Assembly (NCBI RefSeq): GCF_009734405.1
Contig: NZ_CP046453.1
Span: 2,418,001 to 2,482,000, forward strand
Length of the DNA: 64,000 bases
Reading direction: 5' to 3'
Origin: Corynebacterium comes
Lineage (GTDB): Bacteria; Actinomycetota; Actinomycetes; Mycobacteriales; Mycobacteriaceae
Shown here piece after piece: positions 44,317 through 53,070 of this stretch. Both the position numbers and the translations under genes were made by a program. The notes under the pieces are model-generated. The model saw only the letters and a program-made list of their open reading frames with translations. It ran no database searches and was not told the origin of the DNA. The stretch's first letter is position 1. Each line of letters opens with the position of its first letter.

Positions 44317-45315
44317 ATGGGTATCTTCCGATCCGACGAAGTAACCGTCGGCGACCGCGTGGTCGTCCGTCGGCGGCTTCCCGACGCCCCCGGCCACTAC
44401 ACCGACGTCATCGGCCACGTCCTCAGCACCGAACCGCTGGTGGTGCGGCCGCAGTCCGTCGGTGGCCTGCCTTCCTCCGCCCGGGCGGTGGAGATCCCCG
44501 CAGGGCAGGTGGAGGTGGTCAAGCGCCTGTCGCCGCGGACGATCCGCAACTCCGACATCCGGGCCGTCGAGGTCGCGACCGCCAAGGCCTTCCCCGGCAT
44601 CGAGCACACCTGGACCTCCGACGGTCAGTGGCTCATGCGTGCGGGTGACGGCATCACCGAGCGCTCCAACTCCGCCGCCCCCCTGGGTCGCTCCGCCGGG
44701 TTCGGCGCCGTGCCTCTCGACGAGATCGCCGCGTTCTACCGGCGGCACGATCTGCCCGTGACGGTGCTCATCCCCGAGCGCATCGGCCGCCCGGCGGAGA
44801 GACTCGTCGAGACGGGCGGCTGGGAACTGGGTCCGGAAATCATCGTGATGACCCGCCCCCTCGAGAACCTCCCCGCCACCGACCTGGCCCCTGAGCTGCA
44901 GTTCCAGCTGGACGAGCAACCGGACAAGGACTGGCTCGCCCTCTACAATTTCCGCGGCAATCCGCTGCCCGTCCGCGCTCTCGAGCTGCTGCGCGAGCAG
45001 ATAGACGGCCGCATGGGCTTCGGCCGCCTGACCACCCCGGCAGGTGAGACCGTCGCCATCACCCGCGGCACCCTCACCTCCTCCGACGACGATCGCCAGT
45101 GGCTCGGCTACTCGGCCGTCGAGGTCTCCCCCGCTCATCGACGCCGCGGCCTGGGCACCCGCCTCGGCGCCGAGATGCTCGCCTGGGGTGCGGGCGCGGG
45201 TGCCACCGACGCCTACCTGCAGGTCATCTCCACCAACACCGCCGGCCGCGCCCTCTACGCCAAGCTCGGGTTCATCGAACACCACCGGCACCGCTACGCA
45301 CGATTCGAGGGGTAG
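44317..45315 (+). CDS. N-acetylglutamate synthase (corynebacterial type, GNAT domain)
   Basis: First step of arginine biosynthesis in corynebacteria: acetyl-CoA plus glutamate to N-acetylglutamate. The 332-residue protein has an N-terminal domain (GDRVVVRRRLPDAPGHYTDVIGHVL) unlike classical ArgA and a C-terminal GNAT domain with the acetyl-CoA loop VEVSPAHRRRGLGTRLGAEML and the typical end YAKLGFIEHHRHRYARF. The context, def upstream and exonuclease III downstream, matches Cg3035 of C. glutamicum, for which this activity was reported (recalled). It starts immediately after def. Confidence 0.85.
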   Translation: MGIFRSDEVTVGDRVVVRRRLPDAPGHYTDVIGHVLSTEPLVVRPQSVGGLPSSARAVEIPAGQVEVVKRLSPRTIRNSDIRAVEVATAKAFPGIEHTWTSDGQWLMRAGDGITERSNSAAPLGRSAGFGAVPLDEIAAFYRRHDLPVTVLIPERIGRPAERLVETGGWELGPEIIVMTRPLENLPATDLAPELQFQLDEQPDKDWLALYNFRGNPLPVRALELLREQIDGRMGFGRLTTPAGETVAITRGTLTSSDDDRQWLGYSAVEVSPAHRRRGLGTRLGAEMLAWGAGAGATDAYLQVISTNTAGRALYAKLGFIEHHRHRYARFEG

Positions 45316-45421
45316 CGGGCGGACGGGGCGTCGGCGTCCTGCGCCCCTGCGCCCACGTCCGGACACTCCTAGGATGGGAAATGAGCGCCAGCTCACACTC
45401 CCTCCGATCTGAAGGAGCCCC

Positions 45422-45862
45422 ATGTCCATCCAGTTCTTCCCCTATATTTCCTTCCCCGGCAACGGCAGCGACGCCATGACCTACTACCACGAGATCTTCG
45501 GTGGCGAACTCAATGCCATGACCTACGGGGATTTCCCCGCCGAGTCGGCCGGGGAGTTTCCTTTCCCCGTCCAGCCCGACGCCCTCGCCCACGCCCAGCT
45601 CAAGGCCGGGGACCTCCGTCTCACCGGCGGGGACGCCATGGATGCCGACGCCCCGGGCCTGGAGTCCAACGTCTACTCCTTCCTCCTGTCCCCGGAGAGC
45701 GTCGAAGAGGCTGAGGTGTTCATCCGGAAGTTCACCTCCACCGGCGGCGAGACCGTCATGCCTTTCGAGCTGGCCCCGTGGGGCTCCTATTACGGACAGG
45801 TACGCGACAGGTTCGGTGTGTTGTGGTCCTTCGACGTCGAGGTAGGGCACTCCGGGCCTTGA
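45422..45862 (+). CDS. PhnB-like VOC-superfamily protein
   Basis: A 146-residue protein of the vicinal oxygen chelate fold. The family start QFFPYISFPGNGSDAMTYYHEIFGGEL and the end WGSYYGQVRDRFGVLWSFDV are those of PhnB-like proteins. The catalytic function of this branch is unsettled; several members bind small ligands or show no enzyme activity. GAAGGAG before the ATG and a TAGGAT hexamer (45370-45375) give its own expression unit. Confidence 0.88.
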   Translation: MSIQFFPYISFPGNGSDAMTYYHEIFGGELNAMTYGDFPAESAGEFPFPVQPDALAHAQLKAGDLRLTGGDAMDADAPGLESNVYSFLLSPESVEEAEVFIRKFTSTGGETVMPFELAPWGSYYGQVRDRFGVLWSFDVEVGHSGP

Positions 45863-45879
45863 GGTTCCGGCAGCCCAGG

Positions 45880-45885
45880 TAGTGT
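45880..45885 (+). promoter_or_regulatory. -10 element of a probable leaderless exonuclease III transcript
   Basis: TAGTGT, seven bases (GTACGAC), ATG 45893. TTGAGG at 45859-45864 could be a -35, though the spacer is short at 15 bases. Confidence 0.5.
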
Positions 45886-45892
45886 GTACGAC

Positions 45893-46714
45893 ATGCGGAT
45901 AGTCAACTGGAACGTCAACTCCGTGCGCACCCGCGCGGACCGGATCGTGGATTTTCTCACCCGCCACGACGTGGATGTTCTGGCGATCCAGGAGACCAAG
46001 TGCACCGATGAGCAGTTCCCCTACGAGCGCTTCGAAGAGGCGGGCTACGAGGTCGCCCACGAGGGCCGCAGCCAGTGGAACGGCGTGGCGATTGTCTCGC
46101 GGGTGGGGCTGTCGGACGTCGAGAAGCAGTTCCCGGGACAGCCGGGCTTCGACAAGGACCCCGACAATCCGCAGGTGGTGGAGTCCCGCGCGATCGGTGC
46201 GACGTGCGGCGGGGTTCGCGTGTGGAGCCTCTACGTGCCCAACGGGCGCGAGATCGCCGACCCGCACTACGACTACAAACTGCGCTGGCTGTACAACCTG
46301 GGTTTCCACGTGGAGAACTCCCTGCGCAGGGACCCCCACCAGAAGACCGTCTACCTCGGCGACTTCAACATCGCCCCGCTGGACGGGGATGTGTGGGACA
46401 TCGCCTTCTTCGACGGGAGAACACACGTGACGGAGGCCGAACGGGTCGTGTTCGAGGGGCTCATCGACGCGGGGCTCGTCGAGGTCACCCGCCCGCTCAC
46501 CCGCGAACGCTTCACCTACTGGGACTACCAGGGACTGCGTTTCCAGAAGGGCGAGGGCATGCGCATCGACTTCCAGCTGGCCACCCCGGCGTTGGCGGAA
46601 CTGGCGGATTCCGCTTTCGTGGACATCGAGGAGCGGGCCGGCAAGGGTGCCTCCGACCACGCGCCGGTGGTGGTGGACTTCGTGGACAAACCGAACTTCG
46701 ACGAGGTCCGTTAA
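45893..46714 (+). CDS. xthA: Exonuclease III (AP endonuclease, DNA repair)
   Basis: A 273-residue Mg-dependent endonuclease/exonuclease of the EEP family acting in base-excision repair. Motifs are VNWNVNSVRTR, LAIQETKCTDEQFP (metal Glu), YVPNGREIADPHYDYKLRWL, LGDFNIAPLDGDVWD, and MRIDFQLATP and GKGASDHAPVVVDF with the catalytic Asp-His pair. Start 45893 follows from the family start MRIVNWNVNSVR. The stop is five bases before the cls start. Confidence 0.95.
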   Translation: MRIVNWNVNSVRTRADRIVDFLTRHDVDVLAIQETKCTDEQFPYERFEEAGYEVAHEGRSQWNGVAIVSRVGLSDVEKQFPGQPGFDKDPDNPQVVESRAIGATCGGVRVWSLYVPNGREIADPHYDYKLRWLYNLGFHVENSLRRDPHQKTVYLGDFNIAPLDGDVWDIAFFDGRTHVTEAERVVFEGLIDAGLVEVTRPLTRERFTYWDYQGLRFQKGEGMRIDFQLATPALAELADSAFVDIEERAGKGASDHAPVVVDFVDKPNFDEVR

Positions 46715-46719
46715 ACACT

Positions 46720-48207
46720 GTGAACCTGGCCCTGGACCTCAGCAGCTGGCAGCTCATCGGCCTGATCATCGACTACTCGATCAAGATCCTCGCCATCGGT
46801 TTCGTTCCGGAGGGGCGCCGGCCGAGTTCCTCGACGGCCTGGCTGCTCGCGATTCTGCTCCTCCCCTTCGTGGGACTGCCGCTCTTCCTGCTGATGGGTT
46901 CGCCCTACATCAACCGACGCCGTCACCGGATACAGCAGGAGGCGAATGTCATGATCGAGGACGTCCAGTCCGAGGTACCCGACTGGCCGGAAAGTTCGGA
47001 TCTGCAACCCGAGGTGCAGTCGATCATCCGGCTGAACCGGCGCCTGACCAACCTGCCGGCCGTCATCGGCCACAACCACGGGGTGCTCGGTGACTACGAC
47101 GAGACGATCCGGCGGATGGCCGCCGCCGTCGACGAGGCGGAGAGTCACGTTCATGTCGAGATCTACATCACCGCCTGGGACGACACGACGGATGTCTTCT
47201 TCCGGGCCCTCGAACGCGCCGTGCAGCGTGGCGTGACCGTCCGTTATCTCTTCGACCAGATCGGCTCGATGAAATACCGCGGCTACCTCAGGCTGGGTCG
47301 CCGCCTGACGGAGATCGGCGTGGACTGGAAGCTCATGCTTCCGCTGAAGCCCTGGCGGATGCGTTTCCGTCGCCCGGATCTGCGTAACCACCGCAAGCTG
47401 CTCATCATCGATGACAGGGTGGGATTCCTCGGATCCATCAACATGATCGACCGTTCCTACCTGCTGAAACGCAACGTCAAAACCGGTCGGAAGTGGGTCG
47501 ACGTGATGGTGGAGCTCACGGGTCCGGTGGTCGCATCCATGGCCTTCGTTTTCGCCGTGGACTGGTACTCGGAGACCAATGAGCTTCTGAACATCGCCCC
47601 ACCTCCCGAGGAACCCCTCGATGACGAGCCCGCGGGCAACCGCAACATCGTGCAGCTGGTGCCTTCGGGACCGGGCTACACCACCGAGCCGAACCTGCGT
47701 CTGTTCAATTCCATCGTGCACCTGGCCCGGCATCGGCTGGTGCTGTGTTCGCCCTATTTCATCCCTGATGAGTCTCTGCTGGAGGCGGTGACCTCGGCCT
47801 GCTACCGCGGTGTGCAGGTGGATCTGCTGGTCTCCGAACAGTCCGACCAGTTCATGGTCCATCACGCCCAGTCCTCGTACTACCAGTCTCTGCTGGAGGC
47901 GGGAGTGAGGATCCATCTCTTCCCTGCACCGTATATTCTGCACTCGAAGTTCATCGTCGCGGATCCGGGCTCGGCGGACAGCGCCATGGGCACCATCGGT
48001 TCCTCCAACATGGACATCCGGAGCTTCGGTCTGAACTACGAATCGACGCTGATGATCACGGAGGGCAACCTGCTCACCCAACTCGATGAGCTTTCCGACG
48101 CCTACCTCGCCGTCTCCCGCCGTCTCTCCCTGGAGGAGTGGAACGACCGGAGCTTCTTCCGACGCTACCTGGACAACGTCATGAAACTGACTTCTGCTCT
48201 CCAGTGA
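46720..48207 (+). CDS. cls: Cardiolipin synthase (phospholipase D family)
   Basis: Joins two phosphatidylglycerol molecules to cardiolipin. It has N-terminal membrane segments (IGLIIDYSIKILAIGFV; TAWLLAILLLPFVGLPLFLLMG). Two HKD motifs are present: NHRKLLIIDDRVGFLGS and LHSKFIVADPGSADSAMGTIGSSN, both with the His, Lys and Asp. The frame is open far upstream inside xthA, but GTG 46720, five bases after the xthA stop, starts the protein VNLALDLSSWQL. It is 495 residues long. Its last 29 bases overlap the convergent MFS gene. Confidence 0.95.
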   Translation: MNLALDLSSWQLIGLIIDYSIKILAIGFVPEGRRPSSSTAWLLAILLLPFVGLPLFLLMGSPYINRRRHRIQQEANVMIEDVQSEVPDWPESSDLQPEVQSIIRLNRRLTNLPAVIGHNHGVLGDYDETIRRMAAAVDEAESHVHVEIYITAWDDTTDVFFRALERAVQRGVTVRYLFDQIGSMKYRGYLRLGRRLTEIGVDWKLMLPLKPWRMRFRRPDLRNHRKLLIIDDRVGFLGSINMIDRSYLLKRNVKTGRKWVDVMVELTGPVVASMAFVFAVDWYSETNELLNIAPPPEEPLDDEPAGNRNIVQLVPSGPGYTTEPNLRLFNSIVHLARHRLVLCSPYFIPDESLLEAVTSACYRGVQVDLLVSEQSDQFMVHHAQSSYYQSLLEAGVRIHLFPAPYILHSKFIVADPGSADSAMGTIGSSNMDIRSFGLNYESTLMITEGNLLTQLDELSDAYLAVSRRLSLEEWNDRSFFRRYLDNVMKLTSALQ

Positions 48208-49423
48208 CCCGCCCGGCGTAGAGCGCGCCGAGGATGGCGATGAGCGAACCGCCCACCATTCCGAGGGCCATGGTCACGCCGGCATCGGAACCCAGGCCCA
48301 TGAGCGGGCTGACGAGGCCTGCCAGTCCGAACTGGCTGAAGCCCATGAGCGCGGATGCCGAACCCGAGCGTTCACGCACCAGGCCGGTGCCCAGTGCTGT
48401 GGCGTTGCCCAGGATGACGCCGTTCTGCGAAACCGCGATGAACAGCAGCCCCATGATCAACCAGACCTGCGGATACACGGTGACCACCAGCAGGAGCGTC
48501 AGTGACGAGGTCATCAGGACGGCCAGGGCGATGAGCAGTATGCGGCGGGTCTCCAGGATCCCGATCAGACGGTTGTTGAGCAGGCTGCCACCGATGATGC
48601 CCACGCCGTTGACCGCGAACATGACGGCATAGGCCTGCACCGACAGTCCCAGCTGCTCCTGCATGAGAAACGGCGAGGCCGAGATGTAACTGAACATCGT
48701 GGTGAAGGCGAAGGCGAAGGTGATCAGGTAACCGCGGTAGCCGCGGCTGGCGAGCACGTAGGTGTAGTTGCCCAGGATGCCACGCACCGTGGCGGGACTC
48801 CGTTCGCTCTCCGGCCGGGATTCACGGATGACCAGGACGGCCACCACCAGCTGTATCGCAGCCAGGCCCGCGAGCACCCAGAACAGACCGCGCCAGCCGA
48901 CCGGCCCGGTGAGGAATCCTCCCACGGCCGGCGCGATGATGGGCGCCACACCCTGGATGGTCATGAGCAGGGCGAACGCCTTCGCAGCCTTGTCCCCCTC
49001 CGCGAGGTCAGGGACGACGGCTCGCGCGAGCACGATGCACGCACCGGAGCCCAGGCCCTGGATGAGGCGGGCGGCGATGAGCCATCCGATGTCCGGCGCC
49101 ATCGCCGCGAGTACTGCAGCCGCCAGGGCGACGACGGCACCCAGGAGCATGAGACGGTGGCGCCCGAGGGCGTCGGAGAGCGGGCCGATGATGAGTTGAC
49201 CGACGGCCAGGCCGGCAAGGAACCCGGAGAGGGTGAGTTGCACCATGGGCCGGGTGGTGCCCAGATCGCTGACGATCTCCGGCAGCGCCGGCAGATACAT
49301 GTCGATGGAGAAGGGCGCTGACGCCGAGAGCAGCGCCAGTGCCAGAAGCAACGGAACCGTGAGCTGCTGACGTGCCGGATCCCCGGGGGTCCTGGAGTGC
49401 GGAATCACCATTTGGGCCACCAT
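48179..49423 (-). CDS. Bcr/CflA-family drug efflux transporter (MFS)
   Basis: A 12-helix proton antiporter of the MFS DHA1 class. It has SASAPFSIDMYLPALPEIV, the motif A region GPLSDALGRHRLMLLG and QGVAPIIAPAVGG. These, with the RLIQGLGSG motif, are typical of Bcr/CflA bicyclomycin and chloramphenicol exporters. The frame runs far upstream over the Na/Pi gene, so ATG 49423 (MVAQMVIPHSRTPGD) or ATG 49411 is the start; 49423 gives 414 residues. Convergent and overlapping with cls, divergent from the Na/Pi cotransporter. Confidence 0.93.
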   Translation of the reverse strand: MVAQMVIPHSRTPGDPARQQLTVPLLLALALLSASAPFSIDMYLPALPEIVSDLGTTRPMVQLTLSGFLAGLAVGQLIIGPLSDALGRHRLMLLGAVVALAAAVLAAMAPDIGWLIAARLIQGLGSGACIVLARAVVPDLAEGDKAAKAFALLMTIQGVAPIIAPAVGGFLTGPVGWRGLFWVLAGLAAIQLVVAVLVIRESRPESERSPATVRGILGNYTYVLASRGYRGYLITFAFAFTTMFSYISASPFLMQEQLGLSVQAYAVMFAVNGVGIIGGSLLNNRLIGILETRRILLIALAVLMTSSLTLLLVVTVYPQVWLIMGLLFIAVSQNGVILGNATALGTGLVRERSGSASALMGFSQFGLAGLVSPLMGLGSDAGVTMALGMVGGSLIAILGALYAGRVTGEQKSVS

Positions 49424-49510
49424 AGTGCAATCGTGAAAAGATGCTGTCGGTGATAGATTCAGATGTACGTTCGTTGGCTGACAGATGGCCGACAAGTTAA
49501 GGGGTGAGGT

Positions 49511-50737
49511 ATGAGCACTGGACGTACCCGGGCTCTCCCCCTGCCGGGCACACTGCACTCCGTCAACCCGAAGAATATCCCCCAGGAACGGGATTTCGTC
49601 GCGCTCTCCACGTTCGGAGCCTCGGTGCGCTGGACGGCGGTGGGCGCCGCCGCGCTGACGATGATCACGGCCATCTACCTCATCCTCGACGGTGCCCGAG
49701 GCCTCGGCTCCGGCACCGTCACCAGACTCTTCGATCTGGCCACGAACCCTCTCATCGGCCTGCTCATCGGCATCCTGGCGACTGCTGCGATCCAGTCCTC
49801 GACCACCATCACCACACTGACGGTCGCCGCGGTGGGTACCGGCGGGGTCTCGGTTCCGGTGGCTATCCCGATCATCCTCGGCGCGAACATCGGCACGACG
49901 ATCACGGCGTCGATAGTCGCCTTCAGCTACCTCGGCCACCGCGAGAACTTCCGCAGAGCCTTCACCTCGGCCTCTCTGCACACGTGGTTCAACGTCACAT
50001 TCGTCGCGATCGCCTTCACCCTCGAAGCTTTCTTCCACCCGCTGCAGCGCATCTCGGACCTCGCCTCCGATTCTCTCGTCGGCGAGGGTGCCACCAGCAC
50101 CGGCAGGGGCCTGTTCACACTGTTCGCCCCGTTCATCGAGACCATCGGCGTCGACGGGCTCCTCGGGTCCCTTCTGCCCCACCATGTCGCCGCAGTGCTC
50201 AGCATCCTCATGGGCACCGCCCTGGTCCTCACCGCCGTGCGCATCCTCAACGGGCAGCTCTCGATACTCACCGCTGCCGCCACCCGCACCCTGCTCGAAC
50301 GCGCCTCCGGTGCCTCGGACGCGCTGGGTGTGCTGTCCGGGGCGGTGATCACGGCAGCAGTACAGGCCTCCTCCGTCACCGTGTCCTCCCTGCTGCCGTT
50401 CGCAGTGTCGAAGTCGCTGAAGCTGCGGGAGATCCTCGCCATCACCCTCGGCGCCAACGTGGGCACCACCCTCATGGCCCTGCTGACGGCGTTGGCGGTT
50501 CCCGGCGCCCTCGGTCCCTATGCCGTGCAGGCCGCCCTGGTGCACGTCACGTTCAACGCCACGGGCGCGCTGCTGATACTGCTCTTCCGCCCCCTGCGCG
50601 AATGGGTCATCCGCATGGCCGGACTCTCGGGCAGGCTCGCCTCACGTGGCTACTCCTACGCCGCCGGCACGATGGTCGTCGGCTATTTCCTTATCCCGGC
50701 GACCGTCGTCGTGCTCTACCATCTGCTCACCCGGTAA
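49511..50737 (+). CDS. Na/Pi cotransporter family protein
   Basis: A 408-residue membrane protein with the duplicated NptA/PF02690-type repeats. The first is IGILATAAIQSSTTITTLTVAAVGTGG and the second GAVITAAVQASSVTVSSLLPFA, each followed by GANIGTTITA / GANVGTTLMA. The QSS signature is partly changed to QASS in the second repeat. It probably takes up phosphate with sodium. GGGGTGAGGT precedes ATG 49511. The stop is three bases from the convergent ABC permease stop. Confidence 0.92.
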   Translation: MSTGRTRALPLPGTLHSVNPKNIPQERDFVALSTFGASVRWTAVGAAALTMITAIYLILDGARGLGSGTVTRLFDLATNPLIGLLIGILATAAIQSSTTITTLTVAAVGTGGVSVPVAIPIILGANIGTTITASIVAFSYLGHRENFRRAFTSASLHTWFNVTFVAIAFTLEAFFHPLQRISDLASDSLVGEGATSTGRGLFTLFAPFIETIGVDGLLGSLLPHHVAAVLSILMGTALVLTAVRILNGQLSILTAAATRTLLERASGASDALGVLSGAVITAAVQASSVTVSSLLPFAVSKSLKLREILAITLGANVGTTLMALLTALAVPGALGPYAVQAALVHVTFNATGALLILLFRPLREWVIRMAGLSGRLASRGYSYAAGTMVVGYFLIPATVVVLYHLLTR

Positions 50738-50740
50738 CGC

Positions 50741-51502
50741 TCAGGCGTCCCTGCGCTGCAGGACCACCACACCCGCAGCCCACGCCACCACGGCCCACAA
50801 CAGGAAGAACGCCCCGGAACCGCTGACTCCCCAGGGCACACCCTCCAGGGCGAAGTCATTGACGAAGGCACTGAGGTTCTCGAACGGCAGATAGCCCACG
50901 ATGTCCTGCCCGAGCTTGGGCACCACGCGGAAGATCTGCTCCAGGCCCATGAACCAGATGAGCATGAGTGCCACGCTGCCGGCGGTCTGACGCAGCAGCA
51001 GTGCCACACCCTGACTGATCATGACGATCATCGCCGCCGCCGCGGGGTAGACCCACATGATCTCGTGGGCGGCCCCGTCCCGGAAAGGCTCGAACATCTC
51101 CGCCGCCGACTCCGGGGCGAGGGACTTCGCGAGGAGGAATGCCGCCACCACCACGAGAAACGTGAGCGCCGCCGCAAATGCCGCGTACAGCAGCAGCTTC
51201 GCCAGCGCCACCGTCCAGCGTCGGGGAGTGGCCAGGTAGGTGGCGGACTGGAGGTTGTAGCGGTATTCGGTGGTCACCAGCATGATCGACTGGATCATGA
51301 TCACCGGGAAACCGATGAGGTAGACCGCCGCCACCGCGGAGGATGCCCACAGGGTGGGGAAACCGCCCTCAGCCTCCAGGGTGGTGGAACCGGTCAGCGC
51401 CGCCCAGCCGAGGCCGACGACGATGAACAGGATCGTCGTCCACCAGAAGGAGGCCGTCGTCCGCAACTTCGTGAACTCCGATGCCAGAGTGTTGAGGAAC
51501 AT
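50741..51502 (-). CDS. ABC-2 type exporter permease subunit
   Basis: A 253-residue protein with six hydrophobic segments and the ABC-2 opening FLNTLASEFTKLRTTASFWW. The segment QSIMLVTTEYRYNLQSATYLATPRRW is the usual elongated cytosolic helix of the family. It pairs with the ATPase encoded three bases upstream. The substrate is unknown; sensor-less pairs of this type often export drugs or peptides. Confidence 0.9.
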   Translation of the reverse strand: MFLNTLASEFTKLRTTASFWWTTILFIVVGLGWAALTGSTTLEAEGGFPTLWASSAVAAVYLIGFPVIMIQSIMLVTTEYRYNLQSATYLATPRRWTVALAKLLLYAAFAAALTFLVVVAAFLLAKSLAPESAAEMFEPFRDGAAHEIMWVYPAAAAMIVMISQGVALLLRQTAGSVALMLIWFMGLEQIFRVVPKLGQDIVGYLPFENLSAFVNDFALEGVPWGVSGSGAFFLLWAVVAWAAGVVVLQRRDA

Positions 51503-51505
51503 CGT

Positions 51506-52420
51506 CTACCTCGCCGTCTTCTGGGCCTGGTACTGCACGGCAGAACCCGTCGAATCCATGAATGCGTCCTCCAGCGAGGCCTGCCGCAACGACAGTTCCT
51601 GCAGCTGAAAACCCCCGGTGAACGCCAGTGCGCCGACCTGCTCGGTAGTGGCGTCGGCCACCTCGAGCGTGGGGCCGGGCGCCGGGACTGACTTCAGCCC
51701 GGCGCGGCTGAGGTGCTCGGCGAGTTCCTCGATCCGCTCGCTGCGCACGACCACCGTCGACGCCGAATGCTCCCTGATGAACTCCGCCGTCGATGTGTCC
51801 GCCACCAGCCGCCCCCGCCCGATGACGATGAGCCGGTCAGCGGTCAGCGCCATCTCGGAGAGCAGGTGTGAGGAGATGAGCACCGTCCGCCCCTCGGCCG
51901 CCAACGCCCCGAGCAGGTCACGCACCCACCGGATGCCCTCCGGATCGAGGCCGTTGACCGGTTCATCGAGCACGAGGATCTTCGGGTCACCCAGGAGGGC
52001 GGCCGCCAGCCCCAGACGTTGACCCATGCCGAGGGAGAAGCCCCCGGTCTTCTTGCGCGCCACTCCCGTCAGGCCCACCAGGCCGAGCACATCATCGACG
52101 CGTTCCGGGGGAATGCCGTTGGACTGGGCGAGCCACCGCAGGTGATTCGCGGCGGTCCGGTTGGGGTGGACCGCTTTTGCGTCGAGAAGCGAACCGACCA
52201 CGGTGAGGGGGCGGCGGAGGTCCCGGTAGGGCCGGGAGTCAACGAGCGCGGCACCGGCGGTGGGGGTGTCCAGGCCGAGAATCATCCGCATGGTCGTCGA
52301 TTTACCCGCACCGTTCGGGCCGAGGAAGCCGGTGACGATACCCGGCTTCACCGTGAAGGTGAGGTCCTCGACGGCCCGGACCTGACCATAATCCTTGGTC
52401 AGAGCTTCAACGTGGATCAT
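51506..52420 (-). CDS. ABC exporter ATPase subunit
   Basis: A 304-residue ATPase with Walker A GPNGAGKST, signature FSLGMGQRLGLAAALLG, Walker B ILVLDEPVNGLDPEG and H-loop ISSHLLSEMALTAD. The signature is the variant LGMGQ, common in drug and lantibiotic exporters. The last 90 residues are an unassigned C-terminal domain. Start ATG 52420 (MIHVEALTKDYGQ). Minus-strand CAGTGT lies seven bases upstream, an imperfect -10 that would make it leaderless. Confidence 0.94.
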   Translation of the reverse strand: MIHVEALTKDYGQVRAVEDLTFTVKPGIVTGFLGPNGAGKSTTMRMILGLDTPTAGAALVDSRPYRDLRRPLTVVGSLLDAKAVHPNRTAANHLRWLAQSNGIPPERVDDVLGLVGLTGVARKKTGGFSLGMGQRLGLAAALLGDPKILVLDEPVNGLDPEGIRWVRDLLGALAAEGRTVLISSHLLSEMALTADRLIVIGRGRLVADTSTAEFIREHSASTVVVRSERIEELAEHLSRAGLKSVPAPGPTLEVADATTEQVGALAFTGGFQLQELSLRQASLEDAFMDSTGSAVQYQAQKTAR

Positions 52421-52442
52421 GCCCCCCACACTGCCACAGGAC

Positions 52443-52949
52443 CTAGGGACGAAGCCTGCCAATTGCCTGGACAAGTCCCGGGAGTGCCGCCGCAAAAGCG
52501 GGCATGAGCGGCAGCTCCTCCAGCCGGGACAGCGGCACCCACCGCAGAGCGAGGGACTCCTCGTTGCCGAACGTCTTCAGCGTCCGCCCCGTCGTGGTCC
52601 TGGCGATCACCGTCGTGTACGTCCACCCGCCGGCCAGCTCCGGCTGCCGCGGATCCGCCGGATAGGGGCCCGCGGTGACGACCTCCCCGAGTACCTCGAT
52701 GAAGGAAGGTTCGATGGAACACTCCTCCACCGTCTCGCGCACCGCAGCCTCGGCCGTCGACTCATGCGAATCGCGGGCCCCTCCCGGCATGGCCCACGTG
52801 CCGCCGTTGTTCGTCCACAACGCACGGTGCTGCATGAGCACCAGCGGATCCTCACTGCCGTCCAGCAGCATGAGGCCCGCCGCCCCATGACGGCCCCAGA
52901 CCTTCACCCCTCCGGGGCCTGCCGCCCATCCATTTCCGTCACCGTCCAT
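52443..52949 (-). CDS. Nudix hydrolase
   Basis: A 168-residue pyrophosphohydrolase. The Nudix box spans GGARDSHESTAEAAVRETVEE and is followed by CSI in place of the usual xGU, so the motif is slightly degenerate at its end. The core RALWTNNGGTWAMPGG precedes the box. The substrate is not predictable. Minus-strand TACGCT lies seven bases before ATG 52949, pointing to a leaderless message. It lies upstream of the ABC ATPase gene on the same strand (22-base gap). Confidence 0.9.
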   Translation of the reverse strand: MDGDGNGWAAGPGGVKVWGRHGAAGLMLLDGSEDPLVLMQHRALWTNNGGTWAMPGGARDSHESTAEAAVRETVEECSIEPSFIEVLGEVVTAGPYPADPRQPELAGGWTYTTVIARTTTGRTLKTFGNEESLALRWVPLSRLEELPLMPAFAAALPGLVQAIGRLRP

Positions 52950-52956
52950 GTTCTCG

Positions 52957-52962
52957 AGCGTA
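52957..52962 (-). promoter_or_regulatory. -10 element of a probable leaderless Nudix hydrolase transcript
   Basis: Minus-strand TACGCT, seven bases, then ATG 52949, without Shine-Dalgarno. Confidence 0.5.
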
Positions 52963-53058
52963 GTCGGCGGGCGGGGAGCATTCCGGGGGACATGACGGCA
53001 ACCTCGCGGGGACTGTCGGGGGCCTCCCGGGACATGGCGCAGCCCACACTCAGCGGGC

Positions 53059-53064
53059 TATCAT
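53059..53064 (+). promoter_or_regulatory. -10 element of the glnX-glnH-pknG operon
   Basis: TATCAT, six bases (GTGGTA), then ATG 53071. This is the only promoter-like signal close to glnX and would give a leaderless operon message. Confidence 0.5.
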
Positions 53065-53070
53065 GTGGTA

